A stretch of DNA of 64,000 nt from Paenibacillus_E sp964253085 (GTDB lineage Bacteria > Bacillota > Bacilli > Paenibacillales > NBRC-103111). The stretch is from the NCBI RefSeq assembly GCF_964253085.1, contig NZ_CAXUQH020000001.1:3720001-3784000 (forward strand), given 5' to 3'. Shown one piece after another: positions 24,218-33,792 of this stretch. Position numbers and translations under genes: made by a program. How positions within the stretch are numbered: the first letter of the stretch is position 1; the number at the start of each line of letters is the position of its first letter. A model generated the notes under the pieces. It searched no databases. It worked only from the letters and a program-made list of their open reading frames with translations, and was not told the origin of the DNA.

Positions 24218-27200
24218 ATGTTTTTGAAACGGATCGAATTATCCGGATTTAAATCATTCGCGGATCGGACGGAACTCGAATTTGTACGAGGCATAACCGC
24301 GGTTGTAGGTCCTAACGGGAGTGGAAAGAGTAATATCTCGGACGGGATCCGTTGGGTGTTAGGAGAACAGAGCGCGAAATCCTTGCGTGGCGGTAAAATG
24401 GAAGATGTTATTTTCGCTGGCAGCGATGCACGTCGTGCAGTGAATTATGGGGAAGTCTCGCTCACATTAGATAATTCTTCGCAATCGCTTCCGCTTGACT
24501 TTAACGAAGTGACGGTGACGCGTAGAGTACATCGTAATGGCGATAGTGAATATTTGATCAATAAACAACCTTGTCGCTTGAAAGATATCACGGAATTGTT
24601 CATGGACACCGGTATCGGGAAAGAAGCGTATTCCATTATTGGCCAAGGGCGAATTGAAGAAATTTTGAGTACGAAATCGGAAGATCGTCGAGGCATCTTT
24701 GAAGAAGCTTCGGGGATTGTTAAATATAAATCACGAAAGCGCGAAGCAGAGAAGAAATTAAACGATACCGAGCAGAATTTGCTGCGGATTCATGATTTAG
24801 TCTCAGAGCTCGAGGATCAAGTTGAGCCACTTCGAGATCAGGCGGAGAAAGCGATTCGTTTTAAAGAATTGAAGGAAACGCTCAAGAGTAGCGAGATCTC
24901 AATGTATGTCCATCAGATCGATCAGATTTATGTAGCTTGGAATGACGCTACACAGCTGCTGGAGAAGTTAACGAAAGAGCAAACGGAGCTGTCTACAATT
25001 GTAAACCAACATGATGCGCATTTGGAAAAGCATCGTTGGGAAACGCGAAGGCTGGAAGAGGAATTAGAAACGCTGCAAGAGAGTTTGTTAGGTCTGAGTG
25101 AGGAATTCGAGAAGTGTGAGGGTCACGGTGAGGTTCTCAAAGAACGGAAGAAGAACTATGTGACGAATCATCAGCAACTAAGCACCACAATCGCTATGCA
25201 AGAGCAGCGAAAACTAGATAAAGAAGCAGATTTGAGCGAACAGCGTGATAAAATCATTCACATCGGTGCGCAGTTGTTCGAATTCCAAGCCAAGCTAACC
25301 GCTGAGGAACAGCGCTTACAAGGGGTAAGCGGAGGCATCAGTTCTTCGCCTGAAGAGCAATTGAAGGGTGAATTGTTGGAAACCCTCAACCGTATGGCAC
25401 AGTCACGCAATGAAATTCGCTACGCCGAGCAGCAAATTGAAAGCATCGGGCGCCGATTGGAAAGACTTGATGAGGAACGTCAGAAGTGGGCGGATCAGCG
25501 AGAGAGTATAACACGACGCAAGCAGGAGCTTACAGCTAAACTGCAAGAGACAGTAGGGGACATTGAGAAAGCAAGGCAGGACTACGTCCAATTTACCCAA
25601 GCGTTAAAGAGCAAGCAAGGGTTGCTCGATGAAGCGCAGTCGATGGTGCGGAAATGGGAGCAAAAGCTCGATGCGTTAATTTCCCGCCGCGACACCATGA
25701 AAGAAATGGCCAATGATTATGATGGCTTCCAACAAGGTGTTAAGGAAGTACTTAAAGCGAAAACACGCAAAGATTTGCGCGGTATTCGAGGTGCGGTTGC
25801 TGAGCTTGTCAAAGTGCCTGCAAATGTGGAAATTGCCATTGAGACAGCACTAGGTGGTGCCCTGCAAAATATTATCGTTGAGACAGAAGCAGATGGTCGT
25901 GAGGCGATTGCCTTCTTGAAGCGTCGTCAAATGGGACGAGCTACTTTCTTGCCGATGAATGTTATTCGCGGACGCTCGATATCTGACCATGAGAGTCAGA
26001 CGTTGAAAGCCTCGAAGGGCTTTGTTGGGATTGCAGTTGATCTCGTTTCTTTCGATTCGACGTATACAAATATATTCTCCAGCCTATTAGGGAATGTCGT
26101 CGTAGCTGAGAGTCTAGAAGATGCTAACCATATCGCGGCTAAAGCGCAGTATCGCTACCGTGTCGTGACGCTCGAAGGAGATGTTGTTAATCCAGGTGGT
26201 TCCATGACGGGCGGAAGCTTACAGAAGAAATCGACGAATTTGTTGGGGCGTCAGCGTCAAATCGAAGAACTTGATGCTGAGATCGCAACATCTGAGGAGC
26301 AGCTTAGTGGTCTGAGAAGTCAATCCAGCTCATTGAAGCGAGAAATTACCGATGAAATGCTGAAGGTCGAACAGCTTCGACAACTGGGTGAGCAGCAGCG
26401 CATTACGGAGCAGCAAATTCGCGCGGAATTGAATCCGCTGGAATCGGAAAGCCGTACAGTTGAAGAGCAGTTGACGTTGGATAGCCAAGACAGAGGCGCG
26501 CTCATGGGTGAACGAACTGATTTTAGCCGCAAGAAGGTCGAAAGCGAAGCAACTCTCGCACAGCTTCAAGAAGAGGAAGCTTCGCTTCAACAAGCGATTC
26601 GTGATGCCGAGAGCTCACGTAAAGCAAGTGAATCCGAAAAAGAAGAGCTGCAAAGCCAATTGACAGATTTGAAGGTGAAAGTGGCATCGACTTCACAAGA
26701 GAAGCAATCCCTTCAAGATCAACAAAGACGTTTACAACAGGATCTAAGTGATGTGGAGCGTGAGATAGAAGTCAATCGCGGCCTATTAACTCAGTTAGAA
26801 AGTGATATGGCAACACTTGAACAAGAAACTGTCCTGCAAATTGAGCTCTTAAATGATTTGAAGCTTAAGAAGCAGCAATGCTCCGAAAGTATCGAGTTCA
26901 AGCGTGCAGAGCGTATGGACTGGTTACAGAAGCTCGAACTCGGCGAAAATGAGACACGTACGCAGCGTATCCAGCTGAAGCAAGTGGAAGAAAATCTTCA
27001 TCAAACCGAGGTTCGCGTGACGCGATTAGATGTGGAGCTTGAGAATCTGCTCAAAAAGCTTGCCGAAGAATATGAGCTTAGCTACGAGCTGGCGAAAATG
27101 CGTTATCCCGTACCTGAGGATATTCAGGGAACACAGAGTAAAGTACGCGAGTTGAAACGAGAAATAACATCGCTAGGTGATGTGAACCTCGGTGCAATTG

Positions 27201-27793
27201 AGGAGTACGCGCGTGTATCTGAACGCTTTGAGTTCTTGAGTTCGCAGAAGGATGATTTGATCGAAGCGAAAACAACCTTGTACCAAGTCATTCGTGAGAT
27301 GGATCAAGAAATGTCCAAACGCTTTAAAACGACGTTCGATGCAATTCGCTCCCATTTTGGGGTTGTCTTTGCGAAGCTATTCGGTGGTGGCCGCGCAGAT
27401 TTAATTCTGTCGGAGCCTGAGAACATGCTCGACACGGGTATTGAGATTGTGGCTCAGCCGCCAGGCAAAAAGCTGCAAAACCTGCAATTGCTATCTGGTG
27501 GCGAACGTGCATTGACTGCGATTGCTCTCTTGTTCTCCATTATTCGTGTAAAACCAGTGCCATTCTGCGTACTGGATGAGGTAGAAGCCGCGTTAGACGA
27601 GGCGAACGTATCTCGTTTTGCCGAGTATTTGCGAGAATTTTCGGAAATGACGCAATTTATCGTTGTTACACACCGTAAAGGAACGATGGAAGAAGCAGAT
27701 GTGTTGTATGGCGTCACCATGCAAGAAGGCGGCGTTTCTAAGCTTGTATCGGTTCGACTAGAAGACGAAGAAGCTACGATGACGGCGTCATAA
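24218..27793 (+). CDS. smc: Chromosome segregation ATPase SMC
   Basis: The 1191-residue core of the SMC-ScpAB condensin, which compacts and separates chromosomes. Full architecture is visible: Walker A GPNGSGKSN (about 32-40), a long N-terminal coiled coil (about 170-500), the hinge (about 510-670, FLPMNVIRGR, GGSMTGGSLQKKSTNLLGR), a second coiled coil, and the head with signature LSGGERALTAIALLFS and Walker B FCVLDEVEAALDEAN. TTGAGGTG precedes the ATG. Normal length. ftsY follows at 33 bases. Confidence 0.98.
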   Translation: MFLKRIELSGFKSFADRTELEFVRGITAVVGPNGSGKSNISDGIRWVLGEQSAKSLRGGKMEDVIFAGSDARRAVNYGEVSLTLDNSSQSLPLDFNEVTVTRRVHRNGDSEYLINKQPCRLKDITELFMDTGIGKEAYSIIGQGRIEEILSTKSEDRRGIFEEASGIVKYKSRKREAEKKLNDTEQNLLRIHDLVSELEDQVEPLRDQAEKAIRFKELKETLKSSEISMYVHQIDQIYVAWNDATQLLEKLTKEQTELSTIVNQHDAHLEKHRWETRRLEEELETLQESLLGLSEEFEKCEGHGEVLKERKKNYVTNHQQLSTTIAMQEQRKLDKEADLSEQRDKIIHIGAQLFEFQAKLTAEEQRLQGVSGGISSSPEEQLKGELLETLNRMAQSRNEIRYAEQQIESIGRRLERLDEERQKWADQRESITRRKQELTAKLQETVGDIEKARQDYVQFTQALKSKQGLLDEAQSMVRKWEQKLDALISRRDTMKEMANDYDGFQQGVKEVLKAKTRKDLRGIRGAVAELVKVPANVEIAIETALGGALQNIIVETEADGREAIAFLKRRQMGRATFLPMNVIRGRSISDHESQTLKASKGFVGIAVDLVSFDSTYTNIFSSLLGNVVVAESLEDANHIAAKAQYRYRVVTLEGDVVNPGGSMTGGSLQKKSTNLLGRQRQIEELDAEIATSEEQLSGLRSQSSSLKREITDEMLKVEQLRQLGEQQRITEQQIRAELNPLESESRTVEEQLTLDSQDRGALMGERTDFSRKKVESEATLAQLQEEEASLQQAIRDAESSRKASESEKEELQSQLTDLKVKVASTSQEKQSLQDQQRRLQQDLSDVEREIEVNRGLLTQLESDMATLEQETVLQIELLNDLKLKKQQCSESIEFKRAERMDWLQKLELGENETRTQRIQLKQVEENLHQTEVRVTRLDVELENLLKKLAEEYELSYELAKMRYPVPEDIQGTQSKVRELKREITSLGDVNLGAIEEYARVSERFEFLSSQKDDLIEAKTTLYQVIREMDQEMSKRFKTTFDAIRSHFGVVFAKLFGGGRADLILSEPENMLDTGIEIVAQPPGKKLQNLQLLSGGERALTAIALLFSIIRVKPVPFCVLDEVEAALDEANVSRFAEYLREFSEMTQFIVVTHRKGTMEEADVLYGVTMQEGGVSKLVSVRLEDEEATMTAS

Positions 27794-27826
27794 GAATAGA
27801 AATAGGGGATATATTTAGGAGGAACT

Positions 27827-28816
27827 ATGAGCTTTTTTAAACGATTGAAAGAAAGCATTTCAGGTAAAGCTGAAGCAGTAACCAATAAATTTAAGGAAGG
27901 TTTAACGAAAACGCGGGATGCGTTCGTGAACCGTGTCGATGATTTATTTAGCCGACGCAAGAAAATAGATGAAGATTTTTACGAAGAACTGGAAGAGATC
28001 CTAATTGGCGCAGACGTTGGCGTGAATACGGTTCTCAAGTTGATTGATGAACTTCGTGCTGAGGTAAAAAAACGTAAAATTGAAGATCCGGCCGAGCTTC
28101 AACCGATCCTTTCAGAAAAACTGATTGAGTTGTTAAAAGGGGATGCGGATGCCGGGCTAAACATCAATCCTAATGGCTTGACGGTTATCCTGTTCGTTGG
28201 TGTTAACGGTGTAGGTAAGACGACGACGATCGGTAAAATGGCTCACATGTTCAAATCTCAAGGGAAGAAGGTGCTGATGGCCGCTGGTGATACGTTCCGT
28301 GCAGGCGCCATTGAGCAGCTTGAAACCTGGGGTGAGCGCGTAGGTGTTGATGTGATTAAGCAACAATCCGGTGCAGATCCTGCCGCGGTTATGTACGATG
28401 CTGTACAAGCAGCCAAAACACGCGGTGTAGACATTCTTTTATGCGATACGGCGGGGCGTTTGCAGAACAAAGTGAATTTGATGGAGGAGCTTAACAAAAT
28501 TTATCGTGTGATCCAACGCGAAGTGCCTGATGCTCCCCATGAAGTTATTCTTGTTCTGGATGCAACGACTGGTCAAAATGCACTTAGCCAAGCTAAGCTT
28601 TTTGGTGATAAAACAGGTCTAACGGGCTTAGTATTGTCCAAATTAGATGGAACAGCTAAGGGGGGGATCGTCGTGGCGATCCGTCAAGAACTCTCGTTAC
28701 CGGTTAAATATGTAGGGCTTGGTGAGAAGATGGATGATCTCCAGCAGTTCGATTCCGAGCAGTTTGTGCATGCGCTTTTTGGTAAATGGATAGGTGAAAA
28801 TACTGACAAGGTATAA
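27827..28816 (+). CDS. ftsY: Signal recognition particle receptor FtsY
   Basis: SRP receptor GTPase delivering ribosome-nascent chain complexes to the membrane translocon. 329 residues: a short basic N-terminal region instead of the long acidic one of Escherichia coli, the N domain, then the G domain with GVNGVGKTTT (about 124-133), DTAGRLQNK, and SKLDGTAKGG. AGGAGG precedes the ATG. Follows smc directly. Confidence 0.97.
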   Translation: MSFFKRLKESISGKAEAVTNKFKEGLTKTRDAFVNRVDDLFSRRKKIDEDFYEELEEILIGADVGVNTVLKLIDELRAEVKKRKIEDPAELQPILSEKLIELLKGDADAGLNINPNGLTVILFVGVNGVGKTTTIGKMAHMFKSQGKKVLMAAGDTFRAGAIEQLETWGERVGVDVIKQQSGADPAAVMYDAVQAAKTRGVDILLCDTAGRLQNKVNLMEELNKIYRVIQREVPDAPHEVILVLDATTGQNALSQAKLFGDKTGLTGLVLSKLDGTAKGGIVVAIRQELSLPVKYVGLGEKMDDLQQFDSEQFVHALFGKWIGENTDKV

Positions 28817-28819
28817 TGC

Positions 28820-28848
28820 TTGACAATCATCTTGGAATTCAGTATGAT
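28820..28848 (+). promoter_or_regulatory. SigA promoter for ylxM-ffh
   Basis: TTGACA (28820-28825), 17-base spacer, TATGAT (28843-28848); starts right after the ftsY stop and lies about 50 bases before ylxM. Confidence 0.88.
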
Positions 28849-28897
28849 AGGTTCTGTTGTGCTGGTGTCAAGTGTGCAACCTTTACGGAGGTAGATT

Positions 28898-29248
28898 ATG
28901 ACTGTCGATCCTATGTTGGAGAAAACGAATCGCATTAACCTGCTGTTTGATTTCTATGAAGCATTGTTGACCGATAAACAGCGAACATTTCTTGAACTGT
29001 ACTTCCATGATGATTACTCCCTCGGGGAGATTGCTGAGAACTTCACGATCAGCCGCCAAGCGGTCTATGAGCATATCAAACGTGCGGAATTGACACTGCA
29101 GGAATATGAGAGTAAGTTAAAGCTGTTACATAAGCACGAACAACGCATGAAGCTGCGTCAAGATTTAGATGCTGGATTGAGTGATTGTGATCCGGCGCTA
29201 AAGAGGAAAGTGACAGAGCTTTTTGATACAATAGTAGGCATGGATTGA
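28898..29248 (+). CDS. ylxM: YlxM-family SRP-associated DNA-binding-like protein
   Basis: A 116-residue acidic protein with a sigma-like helix-turn-helix (TDKQRTFLELYFHDDYSLGEIAENFTISRQAVYEHIKRAE, about 25-65). The gene nearly always sits just before ffh; Streptococcus YlxM has been reported to bind SRP components and stimulate GTPase activity. Starts after ACGGAGG. It has its own strong promoter, shared with ffh 30 bases downstream. Confidence 0.93.
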   Translation: MTVDPMLEKTNRINLLFDFYEALLTDKQRTFLELYFHDDYSLGEIAENFTISRQAVYEHIKRAELTLQEYESKLKLLHKHEQRMKLRQDLDAGLSDCDPALKRKVTELFDTIVGMD

Positions 29249-29278
29249 AACCTTAGTTAGAAGCAGGAGGTGAAGCGC

Positions 29279-30637
29279 ATGGCATTTGAAGGATTAGCAA
29301 ACCGATTGCAGAATGTGTTCGGCAAGCTGAGAAGCAAAGGTAAGCTGACGGAAGAAGATGTAGGCGAAGCGCTTCGCGAGGTACGATTGGCACTGCTTGA
29401 AGCGGACGTTAACTTTAAAGTTGTGAAAGACTTTATTGCGAAAGTGAAAGAGCAAGCGATCGGACAAGAAGTTCTGAAATCTTTCACGCCGGGCATGGTT
29501 GTTATCGATATCGTGAACAAAGAACTTACAGCCCTTATGGGTGGTACACAAAGTAAGCTAGCACGTTCGAATCGACCGCCGACGGTTATTATGATGGCTG
29601 GTTTGCAAGGGGCTGGTAAAACAACGACCTCAGGCAAATTAGCTAAAATGTTGTTGAAACAGAATCACAGACCGCTTCTTGTTGCGTGTGACATTTATCG
29701 TCCCGCGGCGATTAAGCAGTTGGAAGTGCTGGGTGAACAACTGAAGGTGCCGGTTTTCTCACTAGGTGATAAAGTGAGCCCTGTCGAGATTGCCAAAGCG
29801 GGTCTTCAACACGCGAAGGATAACGGTAATGACTATGTGATTATCGATACAGCAGGTCGCTTGCACATTGATGAAAACCTTATGGACGAGCTCAAGAATA
29901 TTCGTGAAGCTACGAGCCCAGATGAGATTTTGCTAGTTGTCGATGCGATGACAGGGCAAGACGCTGTCAATGTGGCAGAAAGCTTTCATCAACAGCTTGA
30001 ATTATCCGGTGTTGTGTTAACCAAACTAGATGGAGATACGCGCGGTGGTGCTGCGTTATCCGTCAAGGCGGTAACAGGTTGTCCGATCAAGTTCGTAGCC
30101 AGCGGTGAGAAAATGGATGCTTTAGAACCATTTTATCCTGACCGTATGGCCTCAAGAATTCTCGGTATGGGCGATATGCTCTCCTTAATTGAGAAAGCGC
30201 AAGCTGGTATCGATATGGATAAGGCGAAAGAGATGGAGCGCAAAATGCGCAACGCTGAATTCACCTTCGAGGACTTCATTGAGCAGATGGAGCAAGTGAA
30301 GAAGATGGGGCCACTTGACCAAATTCTTGATATGCTGCCTGGAGCGAACAAGATTAAAGGCATGAAAGATATGAAGGTTGACGAGAAGCAAATGGCTCGC
30401 GTTGAAGCTATTGTGAAGTCGATGACAACCGAAGAGAAGCGTAAGCCTGAGCTGCTGAATGCAAATCGTCGCAAGCGGATTGCAGCAGGGAGCGGGAATA
30501 CGGTGCAGGAAGTCAATCGTTTCATCAAGCAGTTCGATGATATGCGTAAGATGATGAAGCAATTCTCGGGTATGATGGGACCGAAAGGTGCCAAAGGCAT
30601 GAAAAAGTTAGGCAAGGGATTTAAATTTCCCTTTTAA
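29279..30637 (+). CDS. ffh: Signal recognition particle protein Ffh (SRP54)
   Basis: The SRP GTPase that binds signal sequences. 452 residues: N domain, G domain with GLQGAGKTTTSGKLA (about 110-124), DTAGRLHID and TKLDGDTRGG, then the Met-rich M domain (about 300-450, with MEQVKKMGPLDQILDMLPG and repeated MMKQ-type runs) that binds signal peptides and SRP RNA. The ATG at 29279 lies after GGAGGTG. The small SRP RNA is not in this window. Confidence 0.98.
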   Translation: MAFEGLANRLQNVFGKLRSKGKLTEEDVGEALREVRLALLEADVNFKVVKDFIAKVKEQAIGQEVLKSFTPGMVVIDIVNKELTALMGGTQSKLARSNRPPTVIMMAGLQGAGKTTTSGKLAKMLLKQNHRPLLVACDIYRPAAIKQLEVLGEQLKVPVFSLGDKVSPVEIAKAGLQHAKDNGNDYVIIDTAGRLHIDENLMDELKNIREATSPDEILLVVDAMTGQDAVNVAESFHQQLELSGVVLTKLDGDTRGGAALSVKAVTGCPIKFVASGEKMDALEPFYPDRMASRILGMGDMLSLIEKAQAGIDMDKAKEMERKMRNAEFTFEDFIEQMEQVKKMGPLDQILDMLPGANKIKGMKDMKVDEKQMARVEAIVKSMTTEEKRKPELLNANRRKRIAAGSGNTVQEVNRFIKQFDDMRKMMKQFSGMMGPKGAKGMKKLGKGFKFPF

Positions 30638-30674
30638 ATAATGGTGTTTATTCTAAGTAGGAGGTGATTTTTCA

Positions 30675-30947
30675 ATGGCAGTACGTATTCGTCTTAAACG
30701 TGTAGGCGCTCATAAAGCTCCTTTCTACCGTGTCGTGGTTTCGGATTCCCGTTCCCCGCGTGATGGTCGTTTTATCGAAGAAATCGGTACTTATAATCCA
30801 ATTGCTGAACCAGCAGCTGTGGTTCTTGATGAGGAAAAAGCGCTTAAATGGCTTCAAACTGGCGCTCAACCGTCCGATACAGTTCGCAGCCTGTTCTCAA
30901 AAGCAGGTTTGATGACTAAGTTTCACGAGCTGAAATTACAGAAGTAA
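30675..30947 (+). CDS. rpsP: 30S ribosomal protein S16
   Basis: A 90-residue ribosomal protein starting MAVRIRLKRVGAHKAPFYRVVV, with the conserved SRSPRDGRFIEEIGTYNP. GTAGGAGGTG precedes the ATG. First of the usual rpsP-khpA-rimM-trmD-rplS run. Confidence 0.98.
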   Translation: MAVRIRLKRVGAHKAPFYRVVVSDSRSPRDGRFIEEIGTYNPIAEPAAVVLDEEKALKWLQTGAQPSDTVRSLFSKAGLMTKFHELKLQK

Positions 30948-30973
30948 TCTGTTATCTTTCGGAGGGTGGGTTC

Positions 30974-31204
30974 ATGAAGGATCTTATCACCGTTATTGCT
31001 AAGGCTCTTGTCGATCATCCGGAAGAGGTACGTGTCGCTGTGGTGGAGAAAGAGGACAAGATCGAGTACAGGCTTTCTGTTCATCCCGACGATGTCGGTA
31101 AAGTGATTGGCAAGCAAGGCAAGATTGCGAAATCGCTCCGTACAGTTGTCACGTCGGCAGCTGTGAAAGAAACGAAGCGGGTAGCCGTTGAAATCGTTTC
31201 ATAA
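30974..31204 (+). CDS. khpA: KH-domain RNA-binding protein KhpA (YlqC)
   Basis: A 76-residue single KH domain protein. The RNA-gripping GxxG loop is GKQG within VGKVIGKQGKIAKSLRTVV. In Gram-positives KhpA pairs with KhpB and affects cell elongation and division through RNA binding. Lies 26 bases after rpsP behind GGAGGGTGG, and is followed by a clear terminator. Confidence 0.95.
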   Translation: MKDLITVIAKALVDHPEEVRVAVVEKEDKIEYRLSVHPDDVGKVIGKQGKIAKSLRTVVTSAAVKETKRVAVEIVS

Positions 31205-31211
31205 GAAATGA

Positions 31212-31239
31212 GGTTAGGATTCAATTCCTAGCCTTTTTT
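31212..31239 (+). terminator. Terminator between khpA and rimM
   Basis: GGTTAGGA (31212-31219) pairs with TCCTAGCC (31226-31233), followed by six T (31234-31239). Confidence 0.85.
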
Positions 31240-31286
31240 CGCATATGAAAAGAAGGTAATTTAATGTGGAGGTTGGGCAAGCACAT

Positions 31287-31802
31287 ATGACGGAGAAATT
31301 AGTGACGGTTGGTAAAGTCGTAAATAGCCACGGGATACGTGGGGAGTTAAAAATCGTGCCTGAAACAGATTTTCCAGAACGGTTCGATGTGGGAAATTCA
31401 TTAATCATTGTAGACTCTCAAAATAAGCAAACGCCGGTGACAGTGAAAACGTCCCGCTTACATAAAAACGTATTTATTGTCTTGTTCAGTCAATTCTCGA
31501 ATATTAATGATGTTGAGAAATTTAAAGGCTCCCTGCTAAAGATTGAGGCTAAGGATCAAAAGCCGCTGGAAGAGGGAGAGTATTATTATCACGAAATCAT
31601 CGGTTGTAAAGTTGTTACAGAAGATGAGCAAGAGCTGGGGCTGATCTCTGAAATACTAACGCCAGGAGCTAACGATGTCTGGGTGGTTGCTTTACCTAAA
31701 GGTAAGCAGCTATTACTTCCCGTTATTGATGATGTCATTCTTAACGTGGATATTCCGAACAAAACAATTCGAATTCATCTGATGGAAGGGTTATTGGAAT
31801 GA
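31287..31802 (+). CDS. rimM: Ribosome maturation factor RimM
   Basis: Assembly factor of the 30S head, binding S19. 171 residues: N-terminal RimM domain (VTVGKVVNSHGIRGELKIVPETDFPERF) and C-terminal PRC-barrel (about 100-165, YYYHEIIGCKVV, LLPVIDDVILNVD). The ATG at 31287 fits the family start and lies 13 bases after GGAGGT; a GTG at 31266, nine bases after AGAAGGT, would add seven residues. The stop overlaps the trmD start by ATGA. Confidence 0.94.
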   Translation: MTEKLVTVGKVVNSHGIRGELKIVPETDFPERFDVGNSLIIVDSQNKQTPVTVKTSRLHKNVFIVLFSQFSNINDVEKFKGSLLKIEAKDQKPLEEGEYYYHEIIGCKVVTEDEQELGLISEILTPGANDVWVVALPKGKQLLLPVIDDVILNVDIPNKTIRIHLMEGLLE

Positions 31803-32563
31803 GAGTTGATGTCTTAACCTTATTCCCAGAAATGTTTGAAGGCGTGTTCTCTTCTAGTATTTTAGGGAAAGCGCGTGATAAAGGAATCGTTTCCTTGAGC
31901 ACGGTTAATTTTCGAGATTATTCCACGAATAAGCATAATACGGTTGACGATTACCCTTATGGCGGCGGCGGGGGGATGGTACTAAAGCCAGAACCGATTT
32001 TTGGTGCCGTTGAAGATTTGCCAACGCATCAAACAGCTGAAGGAGTAGCTGTCAAGCCGCGGGTCATCTTGTTATGTCCACAGGGGGAGACCTTTACCCA
32101 GAAGAAAGCGGAAGAACTAGCTGGTGAAGAGCATCTTGTATTTATTTGTGGCCACTATGAGGGATATGATGAACGGATTAGACAGTATCTAGTGACGGAC
32201 GAGCTGTCTGTAGGTGATTATGTACTAACCGGTGGTGAAATACCCGCTATGGTCATTATAGACAGTGTAGTGAGACTTCTACCTGGGGTACTCGGGAACG
32301 AGATGTCTGCTGTGACGGATTCTTTCTCAACGGGACTTCTGGAATATCCTCATTACACACGCCCCGCCAAGTTCAGAGATTGGGAAGTTCCTGAGATGCT
32401 TTTATCGGGTCACCATGCCAATGTGAAGAAATGGCGGAACAAAGAGTCACTCATCCGGACTTTAGAGCGCCGGCCAGATTTACTTGAGGGCAGAATATTG
32501 TCCAAAGAGGAAAAGCTATGGGTGGCTGAGTGGAAAAAGCAAAAGCAAGAACAAAATATATAA
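31799..32563 (+). CDS. trmD: tRNA (guanine-37-N1)-methyltransferase
   Basis: Methylates G37 beside the anticodon, preventing frameshifts. 254 residues of the SPOUT trefoil-knot family: start MRVDVLTLFPEMF, DDYPYGGGGGMVL (about 50-62), LLCPQGETF, FICGHYEGYDERI, and the knot loop LSVGDYVLTGGE. Translationally coupled to rimM. The terminal helix is normal. Confidence 0.97.
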   Translation: MRVDVLTLFPEMFEGVFSSSILGKARDKGIVSLSTVNFRDYSTNKHNTVDDYPYGGGGGMVLKPEPIFGAVEDLPTHQTAEGVAVKPRVILLCPQGETFTQKKAEELAGEEHLVFICGHYEGYDERIRQYLVTDELSVGDYVLTGGEIPAMVIIDSVVRLLPGVLGNEMSAVTDSFSTGLLEYPHYTRPAKFRDWEVPEMLLSGHHANVKKWRNKESLIRTLERRPDLLEGRILSKEEKLWVAEWKKQKQEQNI

Positions 32564-32582
32564 GTCCTCGGAATCTTCTCTA

Positions 32583-32611
32583 TTGAATTAATCCTGGGAC
32601 TATGATATTAT
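32583..32611 (+). promoter_or_regulatory. SigA promoter for rplS
   Basis: TTGAAT (32583-32588), 17-base spacer, TATTAT (32606-32611). The transcript would have a leader of about 110 bases before rplS. Confidence 0.7.
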
Positions 32612-32619
32612 ATATTCTG

Positions 32620-32715
32620 TTGTGATTTTTTCAACAGTTCGAGTCTGGTGGTCCTCTACGCATAACAACTTAGATTTTACTAACTATTAGCGGAATGAAC
32701 ACCTGTGTGGAAGGA
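32620..32715 (+). promoter_or_regulatory. Possible L19 (rplS) leader RNA
   Basis: The leader between the promoter and rplS is well over 80 bases and GC-mixed, including TTCGAGTCTGGTGGTCCTC. Firmicute rplS genes commonly carry an autoregulatory L19 leader. I cannot confirm the fold by eye, so this rests on position and family knowledge. Confidence 0.35.
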
Positions 32716-32726
32716 GGGAGTCAACT

Positions 32727-33068
32727 ATGAATCTTATTCAAGAGATTACGAAAGAGCAACTCCGTACGGATATTCCTAATTTTCGTCCAGGAGACACACT
32801 TAAAGTACACGTAAAAGTTATCGAGGGTACACGTGAGCGTATTCAGCTGTTCGAAGGTGTTGTTATTAAACGCCACGGCGGTGGAATCAGCGAAACGTTT
32901 ACAGTTCGTAAAATTTCTTACGGTGTGGGTGTGGAAAGAACTTTCCCATTCCATTCTCCGAAGATTGACAAGATTGAAGTGGCTCGCCGTGGTAAAGTTC
33001 GTCGTGCGAAACTTTATTATCTGCGTGGTCTTCGTGGTAAAGCAGCAAGAATTAAAGAAATTCGATAG
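32727..33068 (+). CDS. rplS: 50S ribosomal protein L19
   Basis: A 113-residue ribosomal protein at the 30S-50S interface. Recognised by RPGDTLKVHVKVIEGTRERIQ, FEGVVIKRHGGGISETFTVRKIS and the C-terminal KVRRAKLYYLRGLRGKAARI. GGAAGGAGGGAG precedes the ATG. Followed by a terminator. Confidence 0.98.
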   Translation: MNLIQEITKEQLRTDIPNFRPGDTLKVHVKVIEGTRERIQLFEGVVIKRHGGGISETFTVRKISYGVGVERTFPFHSPKIDKIEVARRGKVRRAKLYYLRGLRGKAARIKEIR

Positions 33069-33075
33069 TAAAATG

Positions 33076-33112
33076 GGGGGCTTGTTCAGTCAAGTCTCCT
33101 TTTCATTTTTTC
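33076..33112 (+). terminator. rplS terminator
   Basis: GGGGGCTTG (33076-33084) pairs, with two G-U pairs, with CAAGTCTCC (33091-33099), followed by TTTTCATTTTTT. Confidence 0.75.
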
Positions 33113-33169
33113 TGTACATAATAGGACATAATAGAGATCATACCAAAACTGGAAGAGAGGCCGTCAGTG

Positions 33170-33781
33170 ATGGAACATAACGATCAAATGCAACCCAATC
33201 AGCCGATCAGTGCTACTCCAGCAAAGACCGTACAAACAAAAAGTGAAACGTGGGAATGGATAAAAGCGTTAGTAATCGCAGGTGTGCTTGTTATTATTAT
33301 TCGTTGGTTCCTCTTCTCCCCATTTATTGTTGATGGAGATTCGATGCATCCGAATTTCTTTACGGGAGAGCGATTGATTGTCAATAAAATTGTGTACGAT
33401 ATTCGTGATCCGAAGCGAGGCGAAGTCATCGTTTTCCACGCACCTGAAGGCAAAGATTATATTAAGCGTGTCATCGCCCTACCTGGAGAAACCGTGAAGG
33501 TAGTTGGGGACAAGGTGTACATTAACGGTGAAGAACTGGCACAACCATTTATTCAAGCTGCTATTGATCAAGCGGTTAAAGAAGGCCATCCTTACAATAC
33601 TTTACTGGATTTCCCGGAAACAAAAGTGCCGGAAGGCGAGATTTTTGCCATGGGTGACAATCGTCCGAATTCCAAAGATAGTCGTACGAAAAGTGTTGGC
33701 TTTGTGCCTTACAATAAAATCGTAGGCCGTGCAGAAGTGATTTTCTGGCCGGTGAAGAAAATTAGTTTCATACATTTTTGA
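33170..33781 (+). CDS. lepB: Type I signal peptidase
   Basis: Cleaves signal peptides from exported proteins. 203 residues: a cytosolic tail, one membrane span (about 24-44), then the outside catalytic domain with Ser in DGDSMHPNF (near 57), Lys in DYIKRVIALPGE (near 99) and the box GDNRPNSKDSR. It is of the single-span Bacillus SipS type. The ATG at 33170 lies nine bases after AAGAGAGG. Eleven bases separate it from rbgA. Confidence 0.95.
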   Translation: MEHNDQMQPNQPISATPAKTVQTKSETWEWIKALVIAGVLVIIIRWFLFSPFIVDGDSMHPNFFTGERLIVNKIVYDIRDPKRGEVIVFHAPEGKDYIKRVIALPGETVKVVGDKVYINGEELAQPFIQAAIDQAVKEGHPYNTLLDFPETKVPEGEIFAMGDNRPNSKDSRTKSVGFVPYNKIVGRAEVIFWPVKKISFIHF

Positions 33782-33792
33782 GGTGAAGAGAA

